7,598 nucleotides of DNA from Candidatus Aminicenantota bacterium. Lineage in GTDB: Bacteria > Acidobacteriota > B3-B38 > Guanabaribacteriales > B3-B38. How positions within the stretch are numbered: the stretch's first letter is position 1; every line of letters starts with the position of its first letter. The stretch is from contig JAOUOQ010000088.1 of assembly GCA_029880275.1 (NCBI GenBank), forward strand, positions 1 through 7,598, given 5' to 3'. The translations under genes and the position numbers were made by a program. The notes under the pieces were generated by a model that was given only the letters and a program-made list of their open reading frames with translations, made no database searches and had not been told where the DNA came from. Positions 1 to 6,105 of the stretch are shown piece by piece.

Positions 1-544
1 CCGAGATAGAACCCTGGAGAGAATATTGCCTGTCGTTATAGTCAAGTATGCCATCAGTAAGGTCAAATTCATCTATCCGCAGCCAGGTGGGTTTTCCTTT
101 CTTAGCAGCCCCTTTCTGTGGTAGTTGAGGTGAATCAGCTTTATTTTTGGCTTGCTGGGTAACTACAATTTGGGGATGAGATATTCTCAATTGCTGAACA
201 TAGAGCTTGCGGAATAATACCATACTCAACGGCAGATTAACAAATAATCGCTGCGCCTCAAAGAGCTGTAAAGGTGAAGCCTCCGGAGTAATGGGCTTGA
301 TCTGCACATCATCAAGGGCAACCGATAGCTTTAGGAGGCTGTAATCAAACCGCCCTGCACTTAAAGATATGCTATATTGCTTCTGCACATAGCTATTAGC
401 TTTTTCTAATAGATAGCTCTTGAAGCGTTCGGTATGGAGAATAATGCTACCTATCACTATGACCACTAATACGAACAAAAGAATCCCCAGGGCAATTCGC
501 CGCTTCCGACTGCTTACCACGAAGCTAAGAATTCCTTTGCTCAT
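1..544 (-). CDS. AsmA/TamB-like envelope protein, N-terminal part (cut by window edge)
   Basis: Reading the minus strand from an ATG at 542-544 gives 181 codons with no stop up to the window edge, so only the N-terminus is present. It starts MSKGILSF, then a basic stretch (SSRKRR, residues 11-16), then one hydrophobic segment at about residues 17-35 (ALGILLFVLVVIVIGSIIL). That is a single inner-membrane anchor with the rest in the periplasm. After it comes the pattern usual at the start of AsmA/TamB/DUF748 proteins: a helix (SYLLEKANSYVQKQ), then short beta-strand units such as SISLSAGRFDYSL, SVALDDVQIKP and LFVNLPLSMVLFRKLYVQQLRISHP. Members of this family are large and act in phospholipid transport or outer-membrane assembly between the two membranes. 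No clear Shine-Dalgarno sequence precedes the ATG, so the start is less certain than the frame. It is on the same strand as the LarA-like gene but 213 nt away. Assignment is from topology and strand pattern, not from a diagnostic motif. Confidence 0.7.
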   Translation of the reverse strand, partial: MSKGILSFVVSSRKRRIALGILLFVLVVIVIGSIILHTERFKSYLLEKANSYVQKQYSISLSAGRFDYSLLKLSVALDDVQIKPITPEASPLQLFEAQRLFVNLPLSMVLFRKLYVQQLRISHPQIVVTQQAKNKADSPQLPQKGAAKKGKPTWLRIDEFDLTDGILDYNDRQYSLQGSIS

Positions 545-613
545 ATTAGACGCTTTAATCAAATTTGAAGTTTACTATAACTTATATATTTTATCAAATT
601 CTTCAGCCGAGTG

Positions 614-634
614 GCACCTTTTTTAATGCACCTT
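614..634. repeat. Short direct repeat GCACCTT-N7-GCACCTT in the gap before the AsmA-like gene
   Basis: GCACCTT occurs at 614-620 and again at 628-634, a centre spacing of 14 nt. It lies about 70 nt upstream of the AsmA-like start. The rest of this 213-nt gap (545-757) shows no convincing terminator for the LarA-like gene and no good -35/-10 pair on the minus strand; only AT-rich TATA-like strings are present near 574-588. A regulator site is possible, but two 7-mers can also arise by chance. Confidence 0.25.
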
Positions 635-757
635 ACTGTTATTCTGACCTTAAGCACTTCAAGAATCGCATCAATAAAAAGGTTAGCTGACTGAGCGAGG
701 ACACAGAGAAAGAGAGTATCCATTCTATAGAGGAGAAACGACCCCCACCATTAATAA

Positions 758-2116
758 TCAAACGGGAATACCATAGGGACCATCGGCAAGGAATGCGATT
801 GAGGGCTCTCTTCCGAAAATACCTCGAAGCTCCTTGATGGCGTAATCAACAGAGTGCTCCACCAGTTCTGGCAACCCCCCTTTTTTTCCGGGGGCTATCG
901 TCCGGGCGTCCTTACCCGGCAAATAGGCGAACGCTTCTTCGGGGAGCTCTTCACAACAGTAAATTAAATGCTCCTGGGGGATTTTGGTGAATAAACGACA
1001 CCACATCTGCGGCTGCCACTGCTCTGGCACAAATACCCACGAAGGGTCAAAGATTAACTTCAGAAATCTCTTCGTCCCCTCATTTTTTAACATGCTGACT
1101 ATCTTTTTGTAATTCTCACTTCCGATCGGGTCGGGCTCGGAAAGGGATGCTGCCAGGATACACATACCTCCTTGCTGGATAATGTAAGAGGCAATGACCG
1201 CGGCTTTAGCCGATTGATAATGGTTAACCCCAACGAAACCTCCATGGGTAATTACCAGGTCGTACTTTTTATTCACCGGGATGGTGACATAGCGGTGTAA
1301 TTTTTCCACTGCTTCCAGGTGAGCCTGCTCCAGTTCGCCGACAAAGACACCGGTGGGCTCATATTTCTTATCCAGAGTAACATTGATTATCATATCGGGA
1401 GGCACCATTTTGGCCACTTCCAGCGCTTCCTGATGGCAAGGGTTTCCCTCCAACACCAGGTCCCTCGCCGCGGGGGAGTCCAGGTAAGCAGCGCTATGAA
1501 AAGCGGAGATGGTCTCTTCCCCTGACAGTCCGGGGCAGATAGACTTGCGTCCTCCGGAGACCCCGGTCATACAATGGCTCTCCACCAGGCCAGTTAGTAT
1601 CTTGATGTCACTTTCCACATAGTGGCGGTTAATAAGAGCCCTCGTCCCCCGGGAGGTGATCCCTACAAAAACAAGCTCTTCAGCATCTCGGCAGTTGTGG
1701 TTGAGGACGGCTATTCCCATTTGGAATATGCGCGGGTCAATCATCGCTCTGAGTTCTTCCTCCCTCATAGGTCGGTGGGTGCCGCTGGCCACAAGGAGGA
1801 AGAGCTGATGTGGTGATAAGCCTCCCTGTATGAGTGCTTCTACCACGGGCAGCAGTATCCCATTTTCCCCTGAGTAGGGCACCGGGCGGGTATTGTCTGA
1901 TACCACAAGAACCACTCGCGCCCGGGGATTGCTTTGCAGCTTTTTCCGCACGATGGCTTCCAGCGGTGGACATCCGCTGGGAGCCTGCAGCTTTCGGCGC
2001 ATTGTTCCTGCTACATCTCTTAGAACTCTGACTTCTCCCATTGATAAAACTTCGGCATCCGCGGGGATGTTAATGGGAACCTTGAGTCTGCCGAAATCAA
2101 GAAGCCCCTTTTTCAA
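758..2116 (-). CDS. LarA-family nickel-pincer racemase/epimerase (lactate racemase domain, DUF2088)
   Basis: A 452-residue protein of normal LarA length. LarA enzymes racemise or epimerise 2-hydroxy acids in the cytoplasm by hydride transfer to a nickel-pincer nucleotide bound to a lysine. Using Lactiplantibacillus LarA numbering from memory, the catalytic set is intact: SDNTRP (D74, R77; LarA D72/R75), ASGTHRP (H114; H108), SH at 180-181 (H174), SGGRKS (K191; K184, cofactor attachment), H207 (H200, nickel ligand), and Q301/K304 in YQSAKA (Q295/K298). The spacings H181-K191-H207 (10 and 16) equal those of LarA. The start is TTG, preceded by AGAGGT 4 nt upstream, and the N-terminal LKVPINIPAD fits the family's opening strand, so a later ATG (residue 26) is unlikely. 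It begins 2 nt after the dehydrogenase stop. LarB/C/E cofactor-synthesis genes are not in the window. The substrate is unknown: LarA homologues act on several hydroxy acids, so I give no symbol. Confidence 0.9.
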   Translation of the reverse strand: MKKGLLDFGRLKVPINIPADAEVLSMGEVRVLRDVAGTMRRKLQAPSGCPPLEAIVRKKLQSNPRARVVLVVSDNTRPVPYSGENGILLPVVEALIQGGLSPHQLFLLVASGTHRPMREEELRAMIDPRIFQMGIAVLNHNCRDAEELVFVGITSRGTRALINRHYVESDIKILTGLVESHCMTGVSGGRKSICPGLSGEETISAFHSAAYLDSPAARDLVLEGNPCHQEALEVAKMVPPDMIINVTLDKKYEPTGVFVGELEQAHLEAVEKLHRYVTIPVNKKYDLVITHGGFVGVNHYQSAKAAVIASYIIQQGGMCILAASLSEPDPIGSENYKKIVSMLKNEGTKRFLKLIFDPSWVFVPEQWQPQMWCRLFTKIPQEHLIYCCEELPEEAFAYLPGKDARTIAPGKKGGLPELVEHSVDYAIKELRGIFGREPSIAFLADGPYGIPV

Positions 2117-2126
2117 TTTTACCTCT
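2117..2126 (-). promoter_or_regulatory. Ribosome binding site that decides the TTG start of the LarA-like gene
   Basis: On the minus strand AGAGGT (2126-2121) lies 4 nt before the TTG start at 2116-2114 and overlaps the last codon and TAA stop of the upstream dehydrogenase gene. No ATG in this frame lies nearby upstream. The overlap of binding site and stop codon is the usual layout for translational coupling or re-initiation. Confidence 0.6.
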
Positions 2127-3393
2127 GTACATTTTTAATCAAGCTAAAGCCGCCAGTTATGGCTGCCTCGAGAATGGACCCCATATATTCATCGACCATC
2201 CCTGTCTCTAATGGAACCGGCATGTTCTTGAGCTTCATTTCAAGCTGGGGATTTTTTGCGGCTTGAAGAGCCCTTTCTATGTGGGCATTACTGAAGCCCT
2301 TGATCTCACTCAGTTTGGTAGGAAATCCAACCCGCTTTGCCAGCCTGACCATCCCCTCGGCCATGGCAAGTGCCAGCTCCTTTCCTTCAAGTTCTGCTAC
2401 CTTCTCCTCTACCAGGCCATACTTCGCATAGATGCTGCTAAGTATCTTGAGCTGCTGTTGAATGGCGGGACCAAAGAACACGGTATAATAGGGGTTCATA
2501 ATGGCACATGCCCGACCATGACTTAATACATCGACCAATGAAAAGCTGTTGAGATGGGCGCCGCTGGTGCCGCCAATCATGATGGCATATCCCCCAAGGT
2601 CGGTCCCCAATCCCAGGGTTTCTCGAGCTTCTATATCTTCTCCATCGGCAACAGCTTTCTCCACCGAAGCGATTATCAGTTCCATACCCACCTCAGCTAT
2701 CTGGCGAGTCTTCTTAAAGGTCTCCGGTCGGGCACCATAGAATACCTCTAAGCAATGAGCGATGCCATCGAAGGCTCCGTCCAGGGTCAACCCGGTGGGC
2801 ATGGTTGAGGTGAGCCGATAGTCGAAGAGAGCTTTGGGGGGGACGATGGCTTCATCAACAATCAACTTCTTCTGAGCGGCTTTCATATCGGTGATATTAG
2901 AATATTTAGTCAGATGAGCTGCCGAGCCAGAGGCTGTCTGTACCGCAATAACAGGGATGAGCTTCTTCTCTGCGGTGCGGAGTCTCTCGGTTACCTTTCC
3001 TGTGCCGAAGTAGTCTTCCACATCTCCGCCGAGAACTGCAAGCACTACGGCTGCCTTGGCGGCATCTATGCCAGAGCCACCGGCAACAACCACCACACTG
3101 TCGGGCTTGACTCTGGATATCTCCTCAGCCAGCCTGGCTACATCCTCTCGGGGGGCGTTTGGTCTGGCGCTGCGAACAGGACCAATTACCTCTAATTTCT
3201 CCTGACTCAGGCAAGTGGTGATGCGCCCTAAATCATCCTTGCTCCTATCCCCCAGATTGGTAATCAGGAGACACTTTTCACCAAAAGGGGATACCAGTCC
3301 ACCAATCCTCTGTAAACAATCAACCCCAAAAATGTAGCTGTCACCTTTGAACTCCTTCAATAGCTGCCTCGCTCTTTCTTTGAGTTCTTTCAT
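2119..3393 (-). CDS. Iron-containing (group III) alcohol dehydrogenase
   Basis: A 424-residue cytoplasmic NAD(P)-dependent dehydrogenase of the Fe-ADH family, slightly longer than the usual 380-400. The nucleotide-binding loop is AGGSGIDAAKA (residues 104-114), the family's GGGSxxDxAK with the first Gly replaced by Ala. The next hallmark, TASGSAAHLTKYSNITD (153-169), matches the TTxGTGSEvT region. Metal ligands are D209 and H213 (DGIAH, as in FucO D196/H200) and H292 (SHG, as H277). The other usual histidine is not in a canonical position; H280 (GAHLNSFSL) is the best candidate. The helical C-terminal domain is complete. ATG at 3393 is preceded by AAGGAG with a 9-nt spacer. It is the first gene of a two-gene operon with the LarA-like enzyme, which points to a 2-hydroxy acid, hydroxyaldehyde or diol substrate; hydroxyacid-oxoacid transhydrogenases also belong to this family. 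Exact substrate cannot be assigned. Confidence 0.9.
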   Translation of the reverse strand: MKELKERARQLLKEFKGDSYIFGVDCLQRIGGLVSPFGEKCLLITNLGDRSKDDLGRITTCLSQEKLEVIGPVRSARPNAPREDVARLAEEISRVKPDSVVVVAGGSGIDAAKAAVVLAVLGGDVEDYFGTGKVTERLRTAEKKLIPVIAVQTASGSAAHLTKYSNITDMKAAQKKLIVDEAIVPPKALFDYRLTSTMPTGLTLDGAFDGIAHCLEVFYGARPETFKKTRQIAEVGMELIIASVEKAVADGEDIEARETLGLGTDLGGYAIMIGGTSGAHLNSFSLVDVLSHGRACAIMNPYYTVFFGPAIQQQLKILSSIYAKYGLVEEKVAELEGKELALAMAEGMVRLAKRVGFPTKLSEIKGFSNAHIERALQAAKNPQLEMKLKNMPVPLETGMVDEYMGSILEAAITGGFSLIKNVQR

Positions 3394-3421
3394 CTATAAA
3401 TACTCCTTATTAAATTATACA

Positions 3422-3490
3422 GGCAAAGCTCTATCCGACTATCTCTCTGGGAGTTGCCAGCAGAAGAAGCAGCTCAATCAACGGCTGCTT
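3422..3490 (-). promoter_or_regulatory. Hairpin-rich leader upstream of the dehydrogenase-LarA operon
   Basis: Two inverted repeats lie next to each other upstream of the dehydrogenase start. GGCAA (3422-3426) pairs with TTGCC (3454-3458) around a 27-nt interior that also contains a CTC/GAG pair. AAGCAGC (3467-3473) pairs perfectly with GCTGCTT (3484-3490) around a 10-nt loop, extendable by one G-T pair. CCAGCAG also occurs twice as a direct repeat (3457-3463 and 3495-3501). These could form consecutive RNA hairpins in the 5' leader if transcription starts farther upstream. I do not recognise a known riboswitch, and no convincing minus-strand promoter was found, so this remains a structural observation. 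The 392-nt divergent gap (3394-3785) otherwise holds the two plus-strand promoters and the AT-rich inverted repeat listed separately. Confidence 0.35.
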
Positions 3491-3544
3491 AAACCCAGCA
3501 GGTATCCCTCCACAATTATCTGGTCAAACGAGGATGCCCCATTT

Positions 3545-3573
3545 TTGACATTTGCTTATCCCAATTTTATATT
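3545..3573 (+). promoter_or_regulatory. Distal sigma70-type promoter toward the MscS-family gene
   Basis: A perfect -35 TTGACA (3545-3550) is separated by 17 nt from TATATT (3568-3573), a 5/6 match to the -10 box. Predicted start is near 3580, giving a leader of about 205 nt before the MscS start. The -35 box is also one arm of a wider inverted repeat (TTGACA/TGTCAA), and the -10 lies in an AT-rich hairpin arm, so activity could be affected by a binding protein. Confidence 0.5.
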
Positions 3574-3587
3574 TTACACATAAAATT
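3563..3587. repeat. AT-rich inverted repeat nested in a wider one, in the divergent gap
   Basis: AATTTTAT (3563-3570) and ATAAAATT (3580-3587) are perfect 8-bp inverted arms with a 9-nt loop. Outside them TTGACA (3545-3550) and TGTCAA (3598-3603) form a second, 6-bp inverted pair. The structure covers the distal promoter's -10 box. It could be an operator for a dimeric regulator between the divergent genes. As a terminator it is unlikely, because the stem has no GC pairs and no T-tract follows. Confidence 0.4.
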
Positions 3588-3655
3588 ATACGCTAAGTGT
3601 CAACTTTATCTCCCTTTTCATTAGCACATGCAATTTTCAAGGATTTGGCTATCAG

Positions 3656-3684
3656 TTGACTTTAGTTTTTTCCTGTGCTATAAG
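3656..3684 (+). promoter_or_regulatory. Proximal promoter of the MscS-family gene, extended -10
   Basis: TTGACT (3656-3661), a 17-nt spacer and TATAAG (3679-3684) preceded by TGC (TG at 3676-3677, extended -10). Predicted start is near 3691, about 95 nt upstream of the ATG. The 9-mer TGCTATAAG and the TTGACT box recur in the promoter at 5960-5989. The leader after it contains a small inverted repeat, TTGTTG (3720-3725) with CAACAA (3733-3738), and GCCTCA (3725-3730) with TGAGGC (3761-3766), which could form competing hairpins just before the weak ribosome binding site. Confidence 0.65.
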
Positions 3685-3785
3685 TTTTTAGAGGAGAATT
3701 GGAGAAAAATAAAAAATAATTGTTGCCTCACACAACAAGAATAGAGCTGATATAGCTTTTTGAGGCCACCTACAAGAGAACAATT

Positions 3786-4826
3786 ATGATGATTGACTAT
3801 ACAAAAATCATGCAGTGGGTTTTACCTCCCGCCTTAATTTTAGGTGGATTTCTCATTGGGCTACTCTTTGAAAAAATCATCGTTGCCAAACTCAAATCAA
3901 TAGCCCTGAGAACAAAATGGAAAGGGGACGAGATTGTCATCTCAGCCATCCGCGGCATGACCATCGTTTGGTTTACTATTGCCGGCACCTACGGGGCAAT
4001 CCTTAGCCTCCAGTTGAGTCCAACCTATATGAATCTTATACAAAAGATTCTGCTGGTCATGGTTATATTTTCAGCAACGCTTGTGTTAGCAAGGATTGCG
4101 GCTGGTTTTATTGATACCTACGCCAATAGACTTAGAGGCGTGGTAGCTTCAACATCAATATTCGCCAATCTCACCAAGCTGGTGGTGTTTCTTGTCGGCA
4201 TATTAATTATTCTTCAGTCTCTGGGCATTTCTATTTCGCCCGTCCTGGCTACTCTGGGAGTTGGCGGGCTGGCTGTTGCCCTGGCTTTTCAGGATACCCT
4301 TTCCAACCTATTTTCTGGGCTGCACATCGTGGCCTCAAAGCAGGTTCAACCGGGTGATTATGTGAAACTTGAGAGCGGCGAGGAGGGTTATGTCACCGAT
4401 ATAACCTGGAGAAATACCACCATCAGGGCAATCCCCAATAATATGATCATCGTTCCCAATTCCAAGCTGGCTTCCATCATAGTTACCAACTACTATCAGC
4501 CTGAAAAGATGATGTCGGTGCTTATTCAGGTCGGGGTGAGTTACGACAGCGACCTTGCCCAAGTTGAGAAGGTAACCATTGAAGTAGCTAAAGATGTTCT
4601 CAGGGATGTTAAAGGAGGTGTTCCTGAATTTGAGCCGTTTATTCGCTACCACACCTTTGACGATTTCAGCATTAACTTTACCGTGATACTGCGTGCCAGA
4701 GAGTTTGTTGACCAATACCTTATCAAGCATGAATTCATAAAAAGGCTGCATGAGCGCTATAATAAAGAAGGCATTGAGATTCCCTTCCCCATCAGAACGG
4801 TTTATATGCAGGGTGAAAACGAATAA
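3786..4826 (+). CDS. MscS-family mechanosensitive ion channel
   Basis: A 346-residue inner-membrane channel that opens under membrane tension and releases solutes on hypo-osmotic shock. Four hydrophobic segments (about 11-33, 56-77, 84-108, 128-147) precede the pore helix at about 152-182, which carries the Gly/Ala-rich pattern typical of MscS TM3 (LATLGVGGLAVALAFQDTL). Then comes the beta domain: QVQPGDYV (187-193), EGYVTDITWRNTTIR (200-214) and PNNMIIVPNSKL (217-228), all strongly MscS-like. The C-terminal alpha/beta domain ends in IPFPIRTVY, the usual close of the family. It has about one more membrane segment than E. coli MscS (286 residues). Tandem ATGs at 3786 and 3789 make the exact start ambiguous; only a weak AAGAGA precedes them. 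It is transcribed divergently from the dehydrogenase operon, and no clear terminator follows. Confidence 0.93.
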   Translation: MMIDYTKIMQWVLPPALILGGFLIGLLFEKIIVAKLKSIALRTKWKGDEIVISAIRGMTIVWFTIAGTYGAILSLQLSPTYMNLIQKILLVMVIFSATLVLARIAAGFIDTYANRLRGVVASTSIFANLTKLVVFLVGILIILQSLGISISPVLATLGVGGLAVALAFQDTLSNLFSGLHIVASKQVQPGDYVKLESGEEGYVTDITWRNTTIRAIPNNMIIVPNSKLASIIVTNYYQPEKMMSVLIQVGVSYDSDLAQVEKVTIEVAKDVLRDVKGGVPEFEPFIRYHTFDDFSINFTVILRAREFVDQYLIKHEFIKRLHERYNKEGIEIPFPIRTVYMQGENE

Positions 4827-4888
4827 ATACTATGACAAGTCACAGGCGCTCAATACAGCTGCTTTGGAGATGAATTTACAGAAAATTC

Positions 4889-4918
4889 TTGACACAACTA
4901 TTAAAAAGTTAATAACAT
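4889..4918 (+). promoter_or_regulatory. Promoter of the small exported-protein gene
   Basis: A perfect -35 TTGACA (4889-4894), 18-nt spacer and TAACAT (4913-4918; 4 of 6 to the consensus). TAATAA at 4910-4915 is an alternative -10 with a short 15-nt spacer. The predicted start near 4925 gives a leader of about 33 nt containing a strong ribosome binding site, AAGGAGG (4945-4951), 6 nt before the ATG at 4958. That site is why I place the start at 4958 and not at the in-frame TTG at 4919, which would fall at or before the transcript start. Confidence 0.5.
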
Positions 4919-4957
4919 TTGTGTAGCGTCATAAAAACAAGAGAAAGGAGGGGAAAA

Positions 4958-5749
4958 ATGGCGGAAAGAACCAACCATGAAAGAGGCAAGGGAATATTTT
5001 ATTACTTTGCGATGGTAGCTCTTGCATTAATAGTGTGCCTCACCGTGAATGCTAATAATGCTGTACAGGCACAAGAGAAGGCCTCACAAGGACCTTCCCC
5101 CAAGGAATTAGCCGCGACCCAATGGACATTGAAATACCGCTTCGGGAAAGACCTAAAGGTGGGAGACTGGGTTACGTACCAGATAACACAAGAGGGCGTG
5201 AAAACCGGAGAGCTGGAATTGAAGGTGACCGAGCAAGAAAATGGAGGGGTGTGGATTGTAGAAAAATTTGGAGGTGGCAACGAGTTGCACTTTCTTGTTG
5301 ATTTGAAGGAAATGAGGCTATTAAAAGCTTTCCAGGCTGCTGGAACAGGTATGAGGCAAGCTCCGCCTTTGTTGGATGAGAAACAGGTCGCTGAAATAAT
5401 TCAGCAGATGAAAAAAGAGGAAGCAGAAAAGAGAGCAGTGATTCTTGAATGGAGGAAGGGAACGAATACAGAGAAAGTAGATGTTCCAGCCGGCTCCTTT
5501 ACCTGCACCTACTTAGAGCCTGAATATAGTGAGGAGGTTACCAAACAAATGTCCCCCGCGCAAATTGCGGAGCTTAAGAGTAAGTCGAGGTTGTACTTCA
5601 GTGAGGATGTACCAAGGCTACTTCCTTTTCAAATCGCTATGGGCTGGTGGTATTACATTGAGGCTTCCGAGGAAGTGAAAGGCGGCTTGGTTGAGTGCAA
5701 ACATATGATGGGTGTGGAGCTAACTGCTTATAGTGGGCAAAAGAAGTAG
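4958..5749 (+). CDS. Exported protein of unknown function with N-terminal signal peptide
   Basis: 263 residues from the ATG at 4958. The N-terminus is a classic Sec signal: charged region to residue 11 (MAERTNHERGK), hydrophobic core at about 13-30 (IFYYFAMVALALIVCLTV), then NANNAVQA with likely cleavage after residue 38. LIVC is not a good lipobox, so a soluble periplasmic or secreted protein is more likely than a lipoprotein. The mature part has LKVGDWVTYQI (67-77), a Lys/Glu-rich helix (141-160), VDVPAGSFTCTYLE (174-187) and YFSEDVPRLLPFQI (213-226). The 'GDWV' start, 'VPAGSFxC' strand and 'SEDVP' turn resemble secreted beta-rich proteins of the LolA/DUF3108 type, but I cannot assign a family. 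C183 and C247 could form a disulfide after export. It has its own promoter and a hairpin cluster after its stop, so it looks monocistronic. Function unknown. Confidence 0.85.
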   Translation: MAERTNHERGKGIFYYFAMVALALIVCLTVNANNAVQAQEKASQGPSPKELAATQWTLKYRFGKDLKVGDWVTYQITQEGVKTGELELKVTEQENGGVWIVEKFGGGNELHFLVDLKEMRLLKAFQAAGTGMRQAPPLLDEKQVAEIIQQMKKEEAEKRAVILEWRKGTNTEKVDVPAGSFTCTYLEPEYSEEVTKQMSPAQIAELKSKSRLYFSEDVPRLLPFQIAMGWWYYIEASEEVKGGLVECKHMMGVELTAYSGQKK

Positions 5750-5756
5750 AGCAAAG

Positions 5757-5856
5757 GACCATCAAATAAAATGGTCGCCTGCCACGGGATTTGGGGGCAA
5801 AGTAGAACACCGCTTTCCCCCAAACCCTTACTCTTCGTTAGGGCTCAGCAAAGCCC
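5757..5856 (+). repeat. Cluster of three hairpins after the exported-protein gene
   Basis: Within 100 nt of the stop there are three inverted repeats. First, GACCAT (5757-5762) with ATGGTC (5771-5776), 8-nt loop. Second, a long GC-rich stem: arms 5786-5802 and 5813-5827 pair over about 15 bp (GGG, TTTGGGGG, AAAG against CTTT, CCCCCAAA, CCC) with two single-base bulges (A5789, C5798) and a 10-nt loop. Third, GGGCT (5841-5845) with AGCCC (5852-5856), 6-nt loop. The CCC of the second and GGG of the third could also pair with each other, giving alternative folds. None is followed by a T-tract, so a canonical intrinsic terminator is not supported; a 3'-end stabiliser or Rho-linked structure fits better. 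The rest of the 429-nt gap (5750-6178) contains the promoter, leader element and TGATAA repeats described separately. Confidence 0.6.
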
Positions 5857-5959
5857 AAAATAAAAATAGCGAGAAGACAAAATAATTCTACTAAAAAGCA
5901 GCATAATTAATCATTTCACGCCTTAATTTGTGCATACTTACAATAATACTTACTCTCTG

Positions 5960-5989
5960 TTGACTTCGAACTTTTCTCTATGCTATAAG
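5960..5989 (+). promoter_or_regulatory. Promoter of the ChaN/TIKI-like gene, extended -10
   Basis: TTGACT (5960-5965), 18-nt spacer, TATAAG (5984-5989) preceded by TGC, an extended -10. Predicted start near 5996 leaves a leader of about 180 nt. The TTGACT box, pyrimidine-rich spacer and TGCTATAAG 9-mer match the MscS proximal promoter at 3656-3684. Confidence 0.6.
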
Positions 5990-6010
5990 CTTTAAACAGG
6001 GAAGATGATA

Positions 6011-6091
6011 AAATTCAGCATAGCAGGAAAGATTGGGTTAAAGTCAAAAAAGGAAACTCCTATAATTAGATGGTTTAGAAAAGTAACCTGG
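6011..6091 (+). promoter_or_regulatory. Shared leader element, copy A
   Basis: An 81-nt stretch inside the 5' leader of the ChaN/TIKI-like gene that aligns with 7427-7511 upstream of the next gene. Conserved blocks in order: AAATTCAGC (6011-6019), CAAAAAAGG (6045-6053), the inverted repeat AGGA-AAC-TCCT (6051-6061), AGAT (6068-6071) and TTAGAAAA followed by TAACCTGG (6084-6091). By hand about 62 of 85 aligned columns are identical, with about 4 nt of indels. It lies downstream of the predicted transcription start, so it is probably part of the mRNA. It matches no riboswitch that I recognise. Confidence 0.6.
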
Positions 6092-6105
6092 GAAACTGCA
6101 GGAAT

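Noticed and set aside
420..626. Plus-strand open frame of 68 codons
   Set aside because: It is antisense to the AsmA-like N-terminus, rich in Arg/Thr/Ile without a domain, and has no ribosome binding site.
3414..3419. Perfect TATAAT on the minus strand just before the dehydrogenase gene
   Set aside because: No -35-like sequence lies 16-18 nt upstream, and a start 7 nt downstream would fall inside the ribosome binding site at 3403-3408. It is probably AT-rich spacer.
3394..3785. Known riboswitch or T-box in the divergent gap
   Set aside because: No conserved riboswitch core or T-box motif could be found on either strand; only generic hairpins and promoters are seen.
4919..4957. In-frame TTG start giving a 13-residue longer exported protein
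   Set aside because: No ribosome binding site precedes it, it overlaps the predicted -10 region, and the ATG at 4958 has AAGGAGG at ideal spacing and a textbook signal peptide.
5786..5827. Strong hairpin considered as an intrinsic terminator
   Set aside because: The sequence after the stem is TTACTCTTCG, not a T-tract, and no T-tract exists on the opposite strand side either.
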